DNA of 64,000 nucleotides from Actinopolymorpha singaporensis. GTDB lineage: Bacteria > Actinomycetota > Actinomycetes > Propionibacteriales > Actinopolymorphaceae. Shown here piece after piece: positions 61,173-64,000 of the stretch. Positions within the stretch are counted from its first letter, which is position 1. Every line of letters starts with the position of its first letter. Under the pieces are notes generated by a model. It did no database searches and was not told where the DNA came from. It worked only from the letters and a program-made list of their open reading frames with translations. Made by a program: the position numbers and the translations under genes. The stretch is from contig NZ_LT629732.1 in assembly GCF_900104745.1 (NCBI RefSeq), positions 1,302,001 to 1,366,000 of the forward strand. The letters run 5' to 3'.

Positions 61173-61201
61173 ACGATATATCGCCGATACGACGGCGACA
61201 A
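61173..61201 (-). promoter_or_regulatory. PadR promoter with palindromic operator
   Basis: On the minus strand TTGTCG (61201-61196) and TATCGT (61178-61173) are spaced by 17 bases, a good promoter. The -10 region lies within the perfect palindrome CGATATATCG (61174-61183), the expected site for PadR autorepression. The start codon is about 55 bases downstream. Confidence 0.6.
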
Positions 61202-61247
61202 GTCCTGAGCGAAGAGAATCAGACCGTCGGGAGGAGTCGGCCGAGGG

Positions 61248-61976
61248 TCAGGCGCGATCAGGAGCCGCCGCCTCGAGGTCGGCGACGGTGCCCGACATGA
61301 CGGTTCGGACGTGCTCGGTGAGGTGGTGGAGTGGCCAGTCCCACCAGGCCACGGCGAGCAGGCGGGCGATGTCCGTCTCGCTGTGGCGGTACCGGATCAG
61401 CCGGGCCGGGTTGCCGCCGACGACGCCGTAGTCGGGAACGTCGTCGACCACGACCGAGCCGGAGGCCACGATCGCGCCGTGTCCGATCCGTACGCCGGGC
61501 ATCACCATCGACCCGTAGCCGAGCCAGACGTCGTGCCCCACCACCGTGTCGCCGCGCCCGGGCAGCCCGGTGATCAGGTCGAAGTGGTCCGCCCACGCAC
61601 CGCCCATGATCGGGAACGGGAACGTCGACGGGCCGTCCATCCGGTGGTTGGCGCCGTTCATCAGGAACCGGACCCCCGTGCCCAGAGCGCAGAACCGGCC
61701 GATGACCAGCCTCTCCGGCCCGTAGTGGTAGAGCACGTTGCGGGTCTCGAACTCCGTCGGGTCGTCCGGATCGTCGTAGTAGGTGAACTCACCGACCTCG
61801 ATCAACGGCGAGGTGACCAGCGGGCGGAGCAGCACAACCCGCGGCTGGCCGGGTATCGGATGGAGCACCGTCGGGTCGGCGGGCACCGGTGGTGTCGCCG
61901 GCGTGGACGGGTCGGCCGGCGTGGACGGTGTGTCGGGCGTGGACGGTGTGTCGGGCGTGGACGGTGTGTCGGGCAT
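61248..61976 (-). CDS. Vat-like hexapeptide-repeat acetyltransferase
   Basis: The 242-residue protein has left-handed beta-helix repeats (VIGRFCALGTGVRFLMNGAN, TVVGHDVWLGYGSMVMPGVR, then GHGAIVASGSVVVDDVPDYG) typical of xenobiotic (streptogramin A/chloramphenicol) acetyltransferases, with the insertion carrying the conserved NHRMDG His. It transfers acetyl from CoA to a hydroxyl; the in vivo substrate is unknown. The N-terminal about 35 residues are a Pro/Thr/Ser/Asp repeat encoded by 18-base tandem copies. GAGAGGAG precedes the ATG. Confidence 0.88.
   Translation of the reverse strand: MPDTPSTPDTPSTPDTPSTPADPSTPATPPVPADPTVLHPIPGQPRVVLLRPLVTSPLIEVGEFTYYDDPDDPTEFETRNVLYHYGPERLVIGRFCALGTGVRFLMNGANHRMDGPSTFPFPIMGGAWADHFDLITGLPGRGDTVVGHDVWLGYGSMVMPGVRIGHGAIVASGSVVVDDVPDYGVVGGNPARLIRYRHSETDIARLLAVAWWDWPLHHLTEHVRTVMSGTVADLEAAAPDRA
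61921..61974 (-). repeat. 18-base tandem repeat at the 5' end of the acetyltransferase gene
   Basis: There are three identical tandem 18-base units of the form GTGGACGGTGTGTCGGGC (plus strand). They encode the DTPSTP N-terminal repeats and keep the frame; copy-number change would only lengthen or shorten the tail. Confidence 0.85.
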
Positions 61977-62062
61977 GGGGACTCCTCTCGGTCACGGCGA
62001 AGCCGCCATGATCGCGAGGGTGCGGCCGTTCGGGCCACCGGATCGCGCGGGGTTCCGGCCGG

Positions 62063-62764
62063 TCAGGAATCCTCGACGCGGGGACGCCGGAAGCCGGGAT
62101 GCCCCGCCGGCAGCGAACGCCTCAGCACCCACGCGCTCACCGCGACACATGCCGCGACCAGCGGCCAGGTCAGCGCGGCCCGGGCAGCGGCGAGGGCCAC
62201 CACCGCGTCCGCTGCGTACAGCGCACCGAATACTCCCACCCGTACGGCGTACTGCCCGACCCACACCCAGGAGGCGGCGCCGTAGGCCCGCAGCAGGTCG
62301 GGGTCACGTCGCCAGCGCCCGCGTTGCCGGAGCGCGGTGCCCACGACGATGCCGAGCAGCGGCCGGCGCACCACGATGCTCACGATCCAGGCCAGCCCGC
62401 TGGCGGCGTTGGTGGCGAGCTGGACCAGGAAGAAGTCGGCGGCCCGGCCGGTTCGGAGTACGACCACGGCGGCGACCGCGACCCCGAGCAGCCCGAGCAG
62501 GACGGCGCGCGGCCGGGCACCTCGAGACCATCGGTACGCCGCCACCGCGACCCCGACCGCCAGCGCGGCAGCGACACCCCAGCCCACGGAGTTGCCGGCG
62601 ACCAGCCAGCCGGCCACGAACGCCACGGGCGGCAGCGCGGCGTCGACGGAGGCCTCCCAGCCCCCGAGTACCCCGGCCAGCGAGTCCGGTTCGTCCGAAT
62701 GGTGGGTGTCGCGCTCGTCGACCTCGTCTGCCCGCACGTCACCAAGCGTGCCTGATGGCCGCAC
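62063..62764 (-). CDS. DUF3159 membrane protein
   Basis: The 233-residue protein has five membrane segments (for example VAFVAGWLVAGNSVGWGVAAAL) and the family core LATNAASGLAWIVSIVVRRPLLGIVVG. It is a conserved actinobacterial integral membrane protein of unknown role. GTG at 62764 has GGAGGGG about 12 bases upstream; GTG at 62737 is an alternative. It is divergent from the aminotransferase gene. Confidence 0.75.
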   Translation of the reverse strand: MRPSGTLGDVRADEVDERDTHHSDEPDSLAGVLGGWEASVDAALPPVAFVAGWLVAGNSVGWGVAAALAVGVAVAAYRWSRGARPRAVLLGLLGVAVAAVVVLRTGRAADFFLVQLATNAASGLAWIVSIVVRRPLLGIVVGTALRQRGRWRRDPDLLRAYGAASWVWVGQYAVRVGVFGALYAADAVVALAAARAALTWPLVAACVAVSAWVLRRSLPAGHPGFRRPRVEDS

Positions 62765-62805
62765 CGGGCGCCGTGTCCCCTCCGGCAGACCCTATGGTGA
62801 GGAGC

Positions 62806-63897
62806 ATGACCGACCCGTCGACCGGACCTCGCCTGCGCAGAGCTCTCCAGGGCATCCCGTCGTACAAGCCGGGCCGACCGGCAGCGGCGGCCACCGACCG
62901 GCCGACGTACAAGCTGTCCAGCAACGAGAATCCGTTCCCGCCGCTGCCCGCCCTCGTCGAGGCCGCGCACGAGGCCAGCCGGGTGATGAACCGCTACCCC
63001 GACCTCGCCTGCGGCCGGCTGGTCGGCACACTGTCGGACCGGCTCGACGTCCCGCCCGGTCACTTCGCCATGGGGACGGGTTCGGTGGCGCTGCTCTACC
63101 ACCTGCTCCAGGCGACCTGCGAGCCCGGCGACGAGGTGGTGTACGCCTGGCGCTCGTTCGAGGCGTACCCGATCGCGGCGCAGGTCGCCGGTGCCACCCG
63201 GATCGAGGTGCCGCTGACCACCGGTGCGCGGCACGACCTTCCCGCGATGGCCGCCTCGATCACCGACCGGACCCGGGTCGTGATCGTCTGTACGCCGAAC
63301 AACCCGACCGGCCCGGTGGTCACCCACGAGGAGCTGGCCGACTTCTGTGCCCAGGTCCCGCGTGAGGTGCTGATCGTGGTCGACGAGGCCTACCTGCAGT
63401 TCGTCCGCGACCCGGCGGCCGCCGACGGGCTGGCGCTCTACCGCGACCATCCGAACGTCTGCGTGCTGCGGACCTTCTCCAAGGCGTACTGCCTGGCCAA
63501 CTTCCGGGTCGGGTACGCGATCGCGCACGACCCGGTCGCCGAGGCGCTGCGGGTGTGCACCCCGCCGTTCGCGGTGTCCAGCGTCGCGGAGGAGGCGGCC
63601 CTGGCCGCGCTGGCCTGCGAGAACGAACTCCTCGAGCAGGTCGAGGTGTTGGTCAAGGAGCGCGCCCGGGTGACCGAGGGTCTGCGCGCGCTCGGTTTCG
63701 ACGTACCCGCGACCGAGGCCAACTTCAGCTGGCTCCCGCTCGGTGCCGACACACAGGCGTTCGCGCGGGCGTGTGAGGAAGGTGGCGTCGTGGTCCGGCC
63801 GTTCGACGAGGACGGGTGCCGGGTGAGCGTGGGTGAGCCCGCCGCCAACGACCTTTTCCTGGACCTCGCCGGACGCTGGGCCGCCCGGGCACGCTGA
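62806..63897 (+). CDS. Histidinol-phosphate/aromatic aminotransferase (HisC2/Pat type)
   Basis: The 363-residue fold-type I PLP enzyme has KLSSNENPFPPLP at the start, CTPNNPTGPVVTHEEL, and RTFSKAYCLANFRVGYAIAH with the PLP Lys at about residue 226. The overall pattern matches mycobacterial HisC2/Pat, which transaminates phenylpyruvate and related acids, more closely than biosynthetic HisC. A TATGGT -10 box at 62793 and GGTGAGGAG upstream support ATG at 62806. It could serve aromatic amino acid metabolism; the nearest aromatic-pathway gene in the window is aroA, about 7 kb away. Confidence 0.88.
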   Translation: MTDPSTGPRLRRALQGIPSYKPGRPAAAATDRPTYKLSSNENPFPPLPALVEAAHEASRVMNRYPDLACGRLVGTLSDRLDVPPGHFAMGTGSVALLYHLLQATCEPGDEVVYAWRSFEAYPIAAQVAGATRIEVPLTTGARHDLPAMAASITDRTRVVIVCTPNNPTGPVVTHEELADFCAQVPREVLIVVDEAYLQFVRDPAAADGLALYRDHPNVCVLRTFSKAYCLANFRVGYAIAHDPVAEALRVCTPPFAVSSVAEEAALAALACENELLEQVEVLVKERARVTEGLRALGFDVPATEANFSWLPLGADTQAFARACEEGGVVVRPFDEDGCRVSVGEPAANDLFLDLAGRWAARAR

Positions 63898-63954
63898 CGT
63901 CCGGCCGGTCGGCGGCACGCGAGTGCGGGCGCCGCAGGTGGGTAGTCGGAGTTC

Positions 63955-64000
63955 ATGGGCGTCGCCGCCGACCTGTGCGGGCTGATCCGTGACCACGAGG
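63955..64000 (+). CDS. Start of an unidentified gene (runs off the right edge)
   Basis: An ATG at 63955 with GGAG a few bases upstream opens a frame MGVAADLCGLIRDHE that continues out of the window. Only 15 codons are visible, so no family can be named. Confidence 0.4.
   Translation, partial: MGVAADLCGLIRDHE

Overview
The window is GC-rich actinobacterial chromosome. Evidence: strong G/C bias at third codon positions, frequent GTG starts, a MycP/EccB/EccC/EccD/EccE type VII secretion set with WXG100 proteins, LexA boxes of the TCGAAC-N4-GTTCGA type, and an imuA'-imuB-dnaE2 mutasome. The mix resembles soil Propionibacteriales (Kribbella/Actinopolymorpha/Nocardioides type), but that placement is only an inference. 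I saw no tRNA, rRNA, CRISPR array, transposase or prophage.

Layout. (1) 1-11.3 kb: a cell-envelope/secretion-like cluster. Two plus genes (a TrbL/VirB6-like polytopic protein and a NERD-like membrane protein) face a minus operon: a VirB8-like one-TM protein, a membrane-anchored wall hydrolase with three putative catalytic domains, a tail-anchored protein, an EspI/MinD-like ATPase and a lidless Hsp70. No VirB4/VirD4 ATPase lies inside the window. (2) 11.5-18.8 kb: exopolysaccharide cluster with acyltransferase, WecG/TagA transferase, Wzx-like flippase, GT4 transferase, a beta-helix-like protein and a Wzy/WaaL-like polymerase/ligase. The two divergent arms share a 9+9 bp inverted repeat. (3) 18.7-25.4 kb: MFS transporter, YtrA-type GntR regulator with a DUF1648/DUF5808 membrane protein, a leaderless AAA ATPase, a nitronate monooxygenase-like enzyme and a zinc-ribbon membrane protein. 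Phased CTAG arrays stand in two intergenic regions here. (4) 25.5-37.5 kb: type VII secretion locus (two WXG100 genes, eccB, eccE, an unknown partner, eccD, eccC, mycP), with a strand change at almost every gene boundary.

(5) 37.7-45.6 kb: RsbW-like kinase, GT2 and polyprenol-type mannosyltransferase pair, NmrA-like reductase, a radical-SAM-like enzyme with a small partner, PIG-L deacetylase, a PTH2-fusion protein and a HAD phosphatase. (6) 45.7-52.3 kb: SOS mutasome dnaE2, imuB and imuA', with two perfect LexA boxes and a DUF1330 gene between imuA' and imuB. (7) 52.5-58.1 kb: larB, larC, an aroA-like gene and a large membrane protein. (8) 58.0-64.0 kb: deazaflavin-type oxidoreductase, fructosamine-kinase-like protein, low-molecular-weight tyrosine phosphatase, PadR regulator, Vat-like acetyltransferase, DUF3159 protein, a HisC2/Pat aminotransferase and the start of one more gene.

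How they fit together. The window joins several envelope functions: polysaccharide export, protein secretion by type VII, a possible conjugation-like wall-crossing machine, and mannosylation, with an SOS translesion module among them. Many single genes look leaderless (TANNNT six or seven bases before the start codon), and five convergent pairs overlap at their 3' ends. The most unusual features are the EspI-ATPase/Hsp70/multi-domain hydrolase cluster, the CTAG-phased sites, and a long hairpin covering the imuB ribosome binding site and start codon.
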